46,419 nt of DNA from Flammeovirga pacifica (GCF_000807855.2 NZ_JRYR02000001.1:2110909-2157327); one strand, 5' to 3'; numbered from the stretch's first letter, positions 8,623 to 17,533 are shown. Translations and numbers: made by a program. The notes: a model not told the origin generated them from the sequence alone.

Positions 8623-11600
8623 GTGCAAAAGACCTTAAAGACCTACCAAAAAAGATTAGCTAATCTATCTGCTAGAAATAAATCTTTGTATCTGCCTAAA
8701 GCTTATACTGGTCAGTATGTAGATCTTGCTCATTTAGATCACCTCTTAAATGTACCTTCGGTCGAAATAATTCAACAATTAATTCGAGGAAAAAAGAACA
8801 TTCCTATTTGCCCAATAGCAGATAGTAGAGATGCTCAAGCGAATAAAGCAAGTGCTCAATTAAGGAAAGTGGGTAAAACCGCTAAGTTTGTTCTCGAAGA
8901 AGGCGGTCGTCATGACTTGTTTCTCGGGTACCCTTTTGTACATGGACGTTTAATGACGGGCGGTAATTTGCGCGGCCCTCTTTTGTTTTTCCCTATTCGT
9001 TTAGTGGTAGATAATAACAATTGGATACTTCAATTGAGAGAAGATACAGAGGTTACTTTTAATAAAACCTTACTTCTTGCTATTTCACATCATAATAATG
9101 TACGCTTCTCTGATGATTTTTTAGAAATGACTTTCGAGGAATTCCCGAAAGATCCTCAGGAGTTTTTAACCAAATTATATCATACCCTCGAAGATTCTAG
9201 TCTAGAACTCAATTTTAATCAAGATACTTTTGGCGAGTTTATCAAAGAGTTTGAACACTTAAAGAAAGCTCACTTTATAGATGAGTATGGAGAAGGGCAG
9301 ATGAAAATTTTCTCGGAAGCTTTAATTGGCATTTTTCCTCAATCGGACTCTTATTTAATGCCCGATTATGACAATTTGTTAGAAAATTATGCCATCAAAG
9401 ATCTTGAAGAGTTTTTTGGAAATACAGAAGATCATTTAGATGAACTAGGTCTATCAGAAACTTTTGGTGGAAAAGCACATCAAGAAGAAGAATTATTATC
9501 TCCTTATCCGATGGATGCTTCCCAGGAAAAGGTAGTGAAAGAGATAAAAGCAGGACACTCTGTAATTGTACAAGGCCCTCCGGGTAGTGGTAAATCTCAG
9601 TTAATCTGTAATCTTATTGCTGATTTTACTACTCGTGGTAAAAATGTATTGGTCATATCACAGAAACGTGCCGCTTTGGATGTTGTCTACCAAAGGATGA
9701 AACAAATCCAACTGGGAACCTTCTGTGCGATGGTACATGATCATCGATATGATAGAGGATATATTTATCAAAAAATAAAAGATCAAATTGATGCTTTAGA
9801 TAAATTCAAAGAAGACAATAATAGTTTAGGTGCTATGCAGCTTGAACGAAATTTTGCACTTCGGTCAAAACAAATTGACAGTGCTTTAACTCAATTAGAC
9901 GAATTTAGAACTGCTCTTTTTGATACACAAGAATGTGGTGTATCTGCCAAAGAATTGTATTTAAGATGTAACCTTAAATCACCTCACACTCATCTAAAAG
10001 GTTGTTATCAACAATTTGAACTAGAAAAGGTAGTAGAATATAAAAAGAGATTAAAGACTTATCTAGAATTTGCAAGAGTTCTAGATCATGAAGATTATAT
10101 ATGGAAAGATCGTATTCCTTTCAATCATTTTGAAAGTAATGCTCTTACCGAGATGATCGACATCTTAGATAAAATTATTCCTTTCCGAGATGAAATCATC
10201 CATCAAATTAAAGAAAATATACAAGTAGAACTTTCTTTTGATGAGTGTCTATGGATTAGCAAACAGGAAGAACAAGTTAATAAATTCATGCAGATCATTT
10301 CTGATCCTCTGACTTATAAGATGTTCAATGCGATGATCAAGAAAAGAGGACGTGTACCAACCATTCAAGATTGGAACAATCATCATAGAGGTTGCATGAG
10401 TTCGTTTTCTCACAAAGGTACTCCTATAGAAAGTACTGTTACAGATAAAGAATTAGGTGAGGTAATCCAATGGGTAAACGATGCTATTCGAAATCGTTCT
10501 AATCCTCTAATGATTATCAAATGGCAGTTTTCTAAACACAAGAAATTAATACTTGATTTATTAGATAAAAATCAGTTACCCAATACTATTAAGGGGCTGC
10601 AACAGCTTAGAGATCGACTGGAAAATAGAATGAACTTAACCCATCAAAAAAATGATATGAAAAAATATCAATGGTTAAGGGAGTTTCCAGAAGAACTGCA
10701 TCAAGAGGCTTGGGAAGAATGGTTTGAAGCTGGATCTAAAGCCATTGAAGCAAGGAAAATATATGTTTCTTTAAGGTCAAGTGTTCAATTTATTGAACTG
10801 TATAATTTTAGTTATGATGAGCTTTGGACGAAAATTGATATCTTATTTAAAACCATCAATAAAATTCCTCCAATAAGGCAGCGATGGGAAAAATATTTAT
10901 CGCATTTAGAGATTGAAGACATCCTTAGTAATAAGGTTGATATAGATAAATTTAAAGAAACTCTCGAAGAAGATTTTGATGAGATATGCCGATTTGATGC
11001 GCTTAAAGAATCGTTTGCTCCTCATGAATGGGCAGCATTAAGGCTCATTGATGGACATATGGATGGAGTACATAAACACTCTGTAGAAGAAGTTTTAGAA
11101 TATTTTGATAACAGTGTCAATATAAGTTGGCTTTATCATATTGAAACCAAACACCCTGTTCTTAGAATTGTCTCCAATGGTGCTTTAGAGCAACTAGAAG
11201 AGAACCTTCAAGAAGCCATTTTAGAGAAAAGGTCTATTGCTAATGACATGACCTTAGTGAGATTAAAAGAAAGAACATATGATAAGGTGGAGTACAATAG
11301 ATTAAATAATCGAGTGACTTACAGGGACCTGTATCATCAAGTCAATAAAAAGAGATCGATTTGGCCTTTAAGAAAATCGTTCCATAAATTTCAAGATGAA
11401 ATACTCGATTTACTCCCATGTTGGTTGACTTCGCCAGAAGCTGCATCCGCTATTTTCCCTCTTATACCATTTTTCGATTTAGTGATCTTCGATGAAGCCT
11501 CACAATGTTTTGCAGAAAAAGGTATACCTGCCATGTACAGAGGTACTCAAGTGGCAATTTTAGGAGACTCACAACAATTACCTCCTTTTGATTTGTATAA

Positions 11601-12636
11601 ACCAAGATGGGAAGAAGATGAAGAATTTGACCTTGATCCAGCCCTTGAAGTAGATTCACTTTTAGATTTAGGCAAGCAATTTCTTTCAGAACATTATTTG
11701 ATGGGTCACTACAGAAGTGAATCCTTTGATTTAATAGATTTTTCTAATCGATATTTCTATAAAAATAAACTGCGTTTTATTCCATTCTTTGATAAGATGG
11801 ATAAAAAGGACAATGGTATTTCATTTCATCATGTTGAAGATGGAGTGTGGAAAAAAGGGGTTAATCAAGAAGAGGCCGTTGCAGTAGTTAAAAAGGCCAA
11901 ACAATTGGTAGATGATGGTGAAACAAGTATTGGTATCATCACTTTCAATCATAAACAACAAGAATTGATTCAGGAAATCATGGATAGAATCAATATCAAT
12001 TGGCCAAAAGATACGATTGTAAAAAACATTGAAAACATTCAGGGTGATGAGCGTGACCATATTTTAATTTCGGTAACCTACGCACCTAATGAAAAAGGGA
12101 AGTTTAACTTACAATTTGGTGTACTCAATCAAGAAGGAGGAGAAAGAAGATTGAATGTAGCCATTACAAGAGCAAGAAAGAAAGAGTATGTTTTTAGCAG
12201 TATCTTGGCTCATCAATTAAAAACTGAAGAAACTAAAAACGAAGGACCAAAAATGTTGAAAGAATTCTTACACTTTGCCTTCGAAGTAGGAGAAAAAGGA
12301 TATCAACCATCAAGCTTTGTTGATGAGCAATGGAAATATGGCAAAACACTTAAAGAAGATATTATTCAAAATACAGATACCTTAGAGATGATGCCTTTTT
12401 CTGCCTTAACAGTGATGGAGAAAGAAACTCCAATAGGATTATTGATGACTGATGATGAAAACTATCATCAATTTATTTCTACCAAAGAAGCACATGGCTA
12501 CTTCCCTATTGAGTTAAAAAAGAAGGGATGGAATTTTGGGAGATTCTACAGTAGAAACAAATGGAAGAATAAGAAGAAATTCAAAAAACACATCATTGAG
12601 TTTATTGATAACCTAGAAAATGAACGTTTTATGTAG
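8623..12636 (+). CDS. large SF1 helicase/ATPase, UPF1/COG1112-like
   Basis: This 1337-residue superfamily 1 helicase has Walker A GPPGSGKS at 318-325, Walker B FDEAS around 957-960, motif III GDSQQLPPF from 981 and motif VI VAITRARKK from 1179. The N-terminal 290 residues begin with LSARNKSLYLP, reminiscent of the DUF4011-type start of many COG1112 proteins. About 630 residues, largely helical and charged, separate motifs I and II; a long insertion is usual in this group. No C-terminal nuclease motif (PD-D/E-x-K, PLD HxK) is visible after motif VI. The start is GTG 8623: a TAA stop lies just upstream in frame. It is monocistronic. Relatives take part in nucleic-acid metabolism and some in phage defence; the role here is unknown. 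Confidence 0.88.
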   Translation: MQKTLKTYQKRLANLSARNKSLYLPKAYTGQYVDLAHLDHLLNVPSVEIIQQLIRGKKNIPICPIADSRDAQANKASAQLRKVGKTAKFVLEEGGRHDLFLGYPFVHGRLMTGGNLRGPLLFFPIRLVVDNNNWILQLREDTEVTFNKTLLLAISHHNNVRFSDDFLEMTFEEFPKDPQEFLTKLYHTLEDSSLELNFNQDTFGEFIKEFEHLKKAHFIDEYGEGQMKIFSEALIGIFPQSDSYLMPDYDNLLENYAIKDLEEFFGNTEDHLDELGLSETFGGKAHQEEELLSPYPMDASQEKVVKEIKAGHSVIVQGPPGSGKSQLICNLIADFTTRGKNVLVISQKRAALDVVYQRMKQIQLGTFCAMVHDHRYDRGYIYQKIKDQIDALDKFKEDNNSLGAMQLERNFALRSKQIDSALTQLDEFRTALFDTQECGVSAKELYLRCNLKSPHTHLKGCYQQFELEKVVEYKKRLKTYLEFARVLDHEDYIWKDRIPFNHFESNALTEMIDILDKIIPFRDEIIHQIKENIQVELSFDECLWISKQEEQVNKFMQIISDPLTYKMFNAMIKKRGRVPTIQDWNNHHRGCMSSFSHKGTPIESTVTDKELGEVIQWVNDAIRNRSNPLMIIKWQFSKHKKLILDLLDKNQLPNTIKGLQQLRDRLENRMNLTHQKNDMKKYQWLREFPEELHQEAWEEWFEAGSKAIEARKIYVSLRSSVQFIELYNFSYDELWTKIDILFKTINKIPPIRQRWEKYLSHLEIEDILSNKVDIDKFKETLEEDFDEICRFDALKESFAPHEWAALRLIDGHMDGVHKHSVEEVLEYFDNSVNISWLYHIETKHPVLRIVSNGALEQLEENLQEAILEKRSIANDMTLVRLKERTYDKVEYNRLNNRVTYRDLYHQVNKKRSIWPLRKSFHKFQDEILDLLPCWLTSPEAASAIFPLIPFFDLVIFDEASQCFAEKGIPAMYRGTQVAILGDSQQLPPFDLYKPRWEEDEEFDLDPALEVDSLLDLGKQFLSEHYLMGHYRSESFDLIDFSNRYFYKNKLRFIPFFDKMDKKDNGISFHHVEDGVWKKGVNQEEAVAVVKKAKQLVDDGETSIGIITFNHKQQELIQEIMDRININWPKDTIVKNIENIQGDERDHILISVTYAPNEKGKFNLQFGVLNQEGGERRLNVAITRARKKEYVFSSILAHQLKTEETKNEGPKMLKEFLHFAFEVGEKGYQPSSFVDEQWKYGKTLKEDIIQNTDTLEMMPFSALTVMEKETPIGLLMTDDENYHQFISTKEAHGYFPIELKKKGWNFGRFYSRNKWKNKKKFKKHIIEFIDNLENERFM

Positions 12637-12691
12637 TGTTAAAAAGGAGTTAAGAACAATGTTATCTGAATCAATACTTAAAGAATACACG

Positions 12692-12699
12692 TATTTTTG
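12692..12699 (+). promoter_or_regulatory. -7 promoter box for the small secreted protein
   Basis: TATTTTTG matches TAnnTTTG exactly, 36 bases before ATG 12735. No -33 element was identified. Confidence 0.4.
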
Positions 12700-12734
12700 T
12701 ATTAAACGAATACCAAATAAAAAACCATAGACCC

Positions 12735-13022
12735 ATGCTGAAAAAAACAATTTTATTCATAATCACCTCCATTTTCATCTCGTTTATGACAATGGCACAT
12801 GATGAACATCAAGTAAAAACAAAAGGAAAAGCTCCTATTTATAAGATGATTGAAGGTAAAATGACAAAAGTGGGTTATTTACCTAAAAACCATCATGTAG
12901 TGATAAAGAAAGATCCTCATATAAAAGGAAAACAAGAATATAAAGCGACAGTCAACTATCACGAAACAGAATGTGGGCATTTGATTTCAAGTAGATATTT
13001 TCAGACCATAAAAAAACCATAG
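12735..13022 (+). CDS. small secreted protein, function unknown
   Basis: This 95-residue protein has a clear signal peptide (LFIITSIFISFMTMA, cut before HDEHQ), leaving about 74 mature residues rich in Lys and His. There is no recognised domain; HDEHQ, KNHHVVIKKDPH and HETECGH could bind metal, but that is a guess from composition. A -7 box upstream and an immediate terminator show a one-gene transcript. The last codons (AAA AAA CCA TAG) form the left arm of that terminator, so the stop codon itself is in the stem. Confidence 0.75.
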   Translation: MLKKTILFIITSIFISFMTMAHDEHQVKTKGKAPIYKMIEGKMTKVGYLPKNHHVVIKKDPHIKGKQEYKATVNYHETECGHLISSRYFQTIKKP

Positions 13023-13042
13023 CTTAGGCTATGGTTTTTTTT
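13011..13042 (+). terminator. Rho-independent terminator overlapping the end of the small secreted protein gene
   Basis: The stem CCATAGC (13017-13023) / GCTATGG (13028-13034) with loop TTAG is extended by A-run/T-run pairing and ends in eight T (13035-13042). It includes the stop codon of the gene. The symmetric A/T tails could also stop minus-strand transcription. Confidence 0.88.
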
Positions 13043-13147
13043 ATGTCTTTTTCAAAACGTTTGACCGAAGCTGTACAACATCCATTGTGAAGTGTACGTT
13101 TTCGTGAATATTGTTTTTCAAGCCATGTTAATAACATGTTAAAAAAA

Positions 13148-13477
13148 TTATTCATTGATCATATTTTTTAATTGATGGATTGGGACAATACCATGTGCTC
13201 TACCAGTTACTTTTTTATTAGTAATTCCGATAAAATAAGGAATTCCTTTAATCTTATATTGATCACCTAAATGTTTAAACTTTTCAGGATCAATTTTAAT
13301 AACAACTGCTTTTCCTTCCAACTCAAAAGATAAGTTAGCAACTGTCCCCTCCATTACTCGACATGGCGGACACCAATCTGTAGAAAAATCAAGGATCACT
13401 TTAGTGTGTTTATCCATTAATTTATCTAAATCTTTTTCTGATTTTAAATGAATCAATTTAGATGGTAAGGTTAACAT
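13148..13477 (-). CDS. thioredoxin family protein
   Basis: This 109-residue cytosolic thioredoxin-fold protein reduces disulfides in client proteins. The redox motif is DWCPPCRVM (C36, C39): WCPPC rather than the WCGPC of classical TrxA, which usually shifts redox potential or partner choice. The cis-proline segment is KGIPYF near residues 77-82. It has no signal peptide. The gene is monocistronic with its own perfect -7 box 62-69 bases upstream of the start. It could be a second thioredoxin rather than the main TrxA, so no symbol is given. Confidence 0.9.
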   Translation of the reverse strand: MLTLPSKLIHLKSEKDLDKLMDKHTKVILDFSTDWCPPCRVMEGTVANLSFELEGKAVVIKIDPEKFKHLGDQYKIKGIPYFIGITNKKVTGRAHGIVPIHQLKNMINE

Positions 13478-13538
13478 TTATCTCAATAAAATTTATTTTA
13501 TTCTACAATGTTCAAAATCAATGCTTAAAGTAGAATTA

Positions 13539-13546
13539 CAAAGATA
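13539..13546 (-). promoter_or_regulatory. -7 promoter box for the thioredoxin gene
   Basis: TATCTTTG on the minus strand matches TAnnTTTG exactly and predicts a leader of about 55 bases. It places the thioredoxin promoter downstream of the RNA candidate at 13621-13805, so the two are separate transcripts. Confidence 0.5.
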
Positions 13547-13620
13547 AAAGATCATTCTGTCTTATACCGTGTCAATTTGTCAATATTTGGTATCGGACAA
13601 TGTGACAAAAAAAATTAAAC

Positions 13621-13656
13621 AAAAAAACAAGGCTCGCTAATAAACGAGCCCTGTTT
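13621..13656 (-). terminator. Rho-independent terminator with no protein gene upstream
   Basis: The stem GGCTCG (13631-13636) / CGAGCC (13645-13650) is extended by AAACA/TGTTT. Read on the minus strand it is followed by a T-run (complement of the A-run at 13621-13627). No minus-strand protein gene precedes it, which implies a non-coding transcript. Confidence 0.75.
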
Positions 13657-13805
13657 CAATTTACACCCAAACTTTAAACACTATGAAAATTTATCTGCCC
13701 TTTCGGACAGAAACTCTCAGTTCTATAACAATACTTTTATTAAAAGTATTAGAATCACCATAAACCGCCTTAAAACATAAGTTTGTAAAGCTTTGTTGTT
13801 TATGA
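13621..13805 (-). ncRNA. candidate structured small RNA
   Basis: Read on the minus strand, this stretch can form: a closing helix of CAAACTT with AAGTTTG plus TTTA with TAAA; a 9-bp hairpin AATACTTTT/AAAAGTATT (about 13732-13752); a hairpin CTGTCC-GAAA-GGGCAG with a GNRA tetraloop (13695-13710); and the terminator above. A -7-like CACATTTG (one mismatch to TAnnTTTG) sits just upstream, predicting roughly 180 nt. The opposite strand has a 26-codon ORF (13683-13763, starting MKIYLPFRTETLSS), so a plus-strand small protein is an alternative reading. It could be a 6S-like or other sRNA; I do not recognise the family. Confidence 0.45.
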
Positions 13806-13913
13806 TAATACAAATGTGAGGTATTTTTTACAATTAAAAATTGATGCCTGTCATCATATTTATATGATAATTTGTAAAATAACGTTTGTTAAAATTTATT
13901 ATGAATTTAACTA

Positions 13914-13949
13914 TTATCATGATAAAAAGATTTAACGTAAATACTTTTG
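13914..13949 (+). promoter_or_regulatory. probable htrA promoter region
   Basis: A perfect -7 match TACTTTTG (13942-13949) lies about 105 bases before htrA. A perfect 12-bp palindrome TTATCATGATAA (13914-13925) sits near where a -33 element or an operator would be. The remaining leader shows no further structure. Confidence 0.4.
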
Positions 13950-14054
13950 TATAAAGTTTGTTTTACTTGCTGAATACTAGTGTACAAAAGAAGTGTTGAA
14001 CAAAACCATTCACACTTTAGTTAAATTTAAAACGAGATTATAGACTATCTTATC

Positions 14055-15533
14055 ATGAGAAAACAATTTTTATCTATGATGACCGCTTCAGTTTTGGGCG
14101 GTGTTATTACAATTGGAGCATACACCACTTTTTTTGCTCCTCAGCAATTAGATCAAAAAGAAAAAGTAGAGAAAAGCGTCTCTTTCACTAATTATGAAAA
14201 CACAGCAGAGCGTAAAGATTATGTTGTTCCTGATGGAATGAACTTTATAAAGGCCGCTGAAAAAGCTACCCCTGCCGTTGTACATATTAAAACTTACGTT
14301 GATTTCTCTAATAGGCCCTCAAAAAATACGCCTCGTTTTTTCCACGATTTCTTTGGAGAACCTAGAAGTGGTGAAGGTCAGTTAGGTTCTGGATCAGGAG
14401 TAATTCTAAGTGCTGATGGCTACATTGCGACCAATAACCATGTTATTGATGGTGCTTCGAAAATAGAAGTAGTACTAGAAGATAAACATGTGTATACAGC
14501 AGAATTAGTAGGTAACGATCCCACAACTGATTTAGCACTTTTAAAAATTGAACCAGAAAATAAATTAGACTATTTAGCATTTGGGAATAGTGATAATGTA
14601 AAAGTAGGAGAATGGGTGCTTGCGGTTGGTAACCCTTATGAATTAACTTCTACTGTTACTGCAGGTATTGTAAGTGCTAAAGCGAGAAATATTAATATCC
14701 TTCGTTCTAAAACAAATTTATCTGTAGAATCATTTATTCAAACAGATGCTGCTGTTAACCCAGGTAATTCGGGAGGAGCTTTAGTTGATCTTAACGGAGC
14801 GCTAATTGGTATTAATACTGCAATTGCATCTAAAACTGGATCATTTACAGGATACTCATTTGCTGTTCCTTCAGAACTGGTTAAAAAGGTGATGGATGAC
14901 CTTAGAGAATATGGTGCAGTGCAAAGAGCTTTAATTGGAGTTCAAATTCAAGATGTTGATCAGAAAATTGCCGACGAGGCAAAACTAGATAAAATAGCAG
15001 GTATTGCTGTAGTAGAGGTTAGCCCACAAGGTGCCGCTTATGAAGCAGGAATAGAAGCTGGCGACATTATTCTAAAAATAAATAATGAAGAAGTAGAGTC
15101 TGTTTCTGAATTACAAGAATACATTGCTAGAAAAAGACCGGGAGATGAAGTAAATGTAGAAGTAAGTAGAAATGGTAAACTGAAAGAGTTTACTGTAAAA
15201 CTTAAAAATACTATGAATACTACTGAAATAGTGAAAGCTCCTAAAAATTCTAGTGAAGCTATTGCTGCATTAAGTGCTGAAGTAGCCCCTGTTTCTTCTG
15301 AGATAGCATCAGAATTAGGTATTAAAGGAGGTTTAGCTATCACTAAATTAGTACCTAATGGTAAATTATATAATGCCGGTATAAAAGAAGGCTTCATAAT
15401 AACTTACGTAGATCGAGAACCTGTACATACTTTAGAAGACCTAGGAATTGCCTTAAGAGGTAAGTCTGGAGGAATTTTAATCGAAGGAATTTATCCAAAT
15501 GGCGAAAGAGAGTATGTAGGAATTGGATTATAA
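14055..15533 (+). CDS. degP: DegP/HtrA-type periplasmic serine protease
   Basis: This 492-residue Do-type protease degrades or refolds damaged envelope proteins. An N-terminal hydrophobic segment (about residues 7-28) is a signal or anchor. The catalytic triad is H129 (ATNNHVID), D159 (DPTTDLALLK) and S239 (NPGNSGGAL). Two PDZ domains follow: the first from about residue 290 to 390 (AGIEAGDIILKINN) and a shorter second one from about 410 to 490 (AGIKEGFIITYVD). Length and order are standard for Bacteroidota HtrA. It is monocistronic, with a promoter in the preceding 577-bp gap and a terminator right after the stop. A sigma-E-like stress control is usual for the family but not visible here. 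Confidence 0.96.
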   Translation: MRKQFLSMMTASVLGGVITIGAYTTFFAPQQLDQKEKVEKSVSFTNYENTAERKDYVVPDGMNFIKAAEKATPAVVHIKTYVDFSNRPSKNTPRFFHDFFGEPRSGEGQLGSGSGVILSADGYIATNNHVIDGASKIEVVLEDKHVYTAELVGNDPTTDLALLKIEPENKLDYLAFGNSDNVKVGEWVLAVGNPYELTSTVTAGIVSAKARNINILRSKTNLSVESFIQTDAAVNPGNSGGALVDLNGALIGINTAIASKTGSFTGYSFAVPSELVKKVMDDLREYGAVQRALIGVQIQDVDQKIADEAKLDKIAGIAVVEVSPQGAAYEAGIEAGDIILKINNEEVESVSELQEYIARKRPGDEVNVEVSRNGKLKEFTVKLKNTMNTTEIVKAPKNSSEAIAALSAEVAPVSSEIASELGIKGGLAITKLVPNGKLYNAGIKEGFIITYVDREPVHTLEDLGIALRGKSGGILIEGIYPNGEREYVGIGL

Positions 15534-15548
15534 CATTTCACTTATTAA

Positions 15549-15590
15549 ATTGCACAATATATACGACACACCAGCTATATATTGTGTAAT
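15549..15590 (+). terminator. terminator of htrA
   Basis: A 15-bp stem ATTGCACAATATATA (15549-15563) / TATATATTGTGTAAT (15576-15590) has one G-T wobble and a 12-base loop. TTAGTTTT follows, a weak T-run. It starts 16 bases after the htrA stop. Confidence 0.75.
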
Positions 15591-15599
15591 TTAGTTTTG

Positions 15600-15788
15600 A
15601 CGATTTATTTAAAAAGGAAAAAAAACGTTTTATTTACATTAGTTAACTTTAATATTGAAACTATTTACCCCTATATTAGCGTTTGTATATATGAAGATAA
15701 GAAATAAAAAATATTAGTAACAGTTGATATCAATTAAATGATAGACAACTAATTACAAAAGATACAATAGTTTGCTTTAAGTAATGGG
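15600..15788 (+). other. gene-free stretch between two plus-strand terminators
   Basis: There is no open frame of note. Because a second plus-strand terminator follows at 15789-15825, this interval may carry a short untranslated transcript; the -7-like TAGCGTTTG (one base too long) near 15678 is the only promoter hint. Confidence 0.3.
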
Positions 15789-15825
15789 GAAAGGGTATTC
15801 GCGATGCGGGTTCCCTTCTTTTTTT
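15789..15825 (+). terminator. second plus-strand hairpin with T-run after htrA
   Basis: GAAAGGG (15789-15795, one bulged A) pairs with CCCTTC (15813-15818). The loop contains an inner GTAT/ATGC helix around TCGCG, and seven T follow. It is G+C-rich compared with its surroundings. No protein gene ends between it and the htrA terminator. The following bases, 15826-15998, are A+T-rich and show nothing recognisable. Confidence 0.6.
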
Positions 15826-15998
15826 GCCCAATTTTTATTTTTATTTATTCTTACCCATCACTCTTATAACAAAGCACTGAACACTTTTCCCATTCATAAT
15901 TAAAACTTCGCATACAATAATAAAAACAATGATAAAATTTAAGGTGGCCGTTTTATCAAAGCTGAATGAGGTTTAAAAAATTAAATAAAGTGTTATAG

Positions 15999-16037
15999 AA
16001 AAAAAAAGCAGCTTTCCTCTAAAAGAAGAAAGCTGCT
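15999..16037 (-). terminator. Rho-independent terminator of narK
   Basis: A perfect 10-bp stem AGCAGCTTTC (16007-16016) / GAAAGCTGCT (16028-16037) is followed on the minus strand by at least eight T. It lies about 95 bases after the narK stop. Confidence 0.88.
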
Positions 16038-16132
16038 GTTCATATTATTGGAATAATAAGAGTATGTTATTTGGAACACAAATAAATTTATTGTTTGTTA
16101 ATTAGTTTATTCTTTAAGAGGATAAAGGACTG

Positions 16133-17530
16133 CTATAAAGCAACAGCAGTACCCTTATCATTGCTTAAGTTATTTTTTTCTTCTTCTCTTAATCGCTTTT
16201 CAAATTCTTCTAACTTCTTCTGTTCAGCAATTGCTGATGCCTCATCTTCTGGAGAGAATTTAATTAATAAACCTAATAAACCGATTGATGATACAATTAG
16301 TCCGTAGATCATAAAACATTCTTCTAAAGAAGAACCACTTCTTAATAAATATTGAGCATACATTACAGCACCAACATTTCCACCAGCTCCAACAATACCT
16401 GAAACAGATCCTAAAGCTTTTTTATTAATAAATGGAACAACAGAGAAAGTAGCCCCTTCTGCCATTTGTACAAACAGAGAGAATAATATCATTGTAGCTA
16501 TTGCAAGAGGTAGTACATTCATTTGAGAGAATAACAATAATGCTCCACCTTCAATTACCATAACGATTACTAACCATCTTACACGGCCTTGTAATCCGCC
16601 AGTCTTAGAGAAACGATCACCAAGGTAACCACCCATAGATCTTGCAAATAAGTTCATTAACCCAAACAACGCGGCTATACCACCTGCAGCTGTTTCTGTT
16701 AAAGCAAATTTTGTTTGATAATAAGTTGCTGCTCTACCGTTTACGAATAATTCCATACCAAAGCAACCTGCATACATAGCAAATAAGATCCAAACCCTTT
16801 TATCACTAGCTGCAGTCATAAATAATGATTTCTCTCCTTTCTTTGCTTGAGGACGCTCTTCTGGCATATCAACATAATTACCTTTAGGGCAATCCTGTGT
16901 GTATTTCCAATATAAAAATGCCACTACCAACATAATAGCTGAAGGAACAAACATTGCAGGTCTCCATTTTGACAACTCTGAGTCTGCAAAACCCCATGCT
17001 AACATTCCTGATGCAATCAAAGGCATTACCGCTTGAGTTACACCTCCACCTAAGTTACCCCATCCGGCTGAAGTTGCATTTGCTATACCCACAACATTTG
17101 GAGCAAACATCACAGAAGTATGGTATTGAGTAATGACAAACGATGCTCCGATTACGCCTATGGCTAACCTAGAAACAAAATACATTTCCCATGTAGTTAC
17201 AAACGAAGATGCTGATACTACAATAGATCCAAATATTAATAGATAGATATAACTTTTTCTTGGGCCTATTTTATCACATAGGTTACCTATTCCTAAACGG
17301 GCAAAAATAGTTACTCCTACAGAAGCAATAAATGCCAATATCTTTTGGTCTTTAGTTAATCCTAAATCAGGTCCAATTGTTGAGTTTAATAATGGTGCAT
17401 GAGAAAACCATCCAAAGAAACATAAAAAGAATGCGATCCAGCTTAGGTGAAAGGTACGCATCTGGATACTACTTAGGTCGAACAAATTAATTTTTGTCGC
17501 CTTCTCATTTGTTGATGTGATTGACTTCAT
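16133..17530 (-). CDS. narK: nitrate/nitrite transporter, MFS (NarK/NasA type)
   Basis: This 465-residue major-facilitator protein of the nitrate/nitrite porter family moves nitrate in or nitrite out across the inner membrane and has about 12 membrane segments. Family hallmarks are the nitrate signature GWGNLGGGVTQ (from 156), the second glycine-rich motif VGAGGNVGAVM (about 380), and the two substrate-binding arginines R78 (FARLGIG) and R297 (LFARSMGG). A hydrophilic charged tail of about 40 residues follows the last helix. Downstream there is only a terminator; upstream a group of TACGTA palindromes lies in the 195-bp gap. The neighbouring Crp/Fnr gene suggests oxygen or nitric-oxide control. 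No nitrate reductase is in the window. Confidence 0.95.
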   Translation of the reverse strand: MKSITSTNEKATKINLFDLSSIQMRTFHLSWIAFFLCFFGWFSHAPLLNSTIGPDLGLTKDQKILAFIASVGVTIFARLGIGNLCDKIGPRKSYIYLLIFGSIVVSASSFVTTWEMYFVSRLAIGVIGASFVITQYHTSVMFAPNVVGIANATSAGWGNLGGGVTQAVMPLIASGMLAWGFADSELSKWRPAMFVPSAIMLVVAFLYWKYTQDCPKGNYVDMPEERPQAKKGEKSLFMTAASDKRVWILFAMYAGCFGMELFVNGRAATYYQTKFALTETAAGGIAALFGLMNLFARSMGGYLGDRFSKTGGLQGRVRWLVIVMVIEGGALLLFSQMNVLPLAIATMILFSLFVQMAEGATFSVVPFINKKALGSVSGIVGAGGNVGAVMYAQYLLRSGSSLEECFMIYGLIVSSIGLLGLLIKFSPEDEASAIAEQKKLEEFEKRLREEEKNNLSNDKGTAVAL

Positions 17531-17533
17531 CTT

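Noticed and set aside
13621-13805. Riboswitch controlling the thioredoxin gene
   Set aside because: The thioredoxin gene has its own perfect -7 box about 75 bases downstream of the terminator, so control in cis by this structure is not required. Not fully excluded.
15038-15397. 119-residue minus-strand open frame inside htrA
   Set aside because: It lies wholly opposite the PDZ-coding part of htrA and has low-complexity Ser/Phe composition typical of antisense frames.
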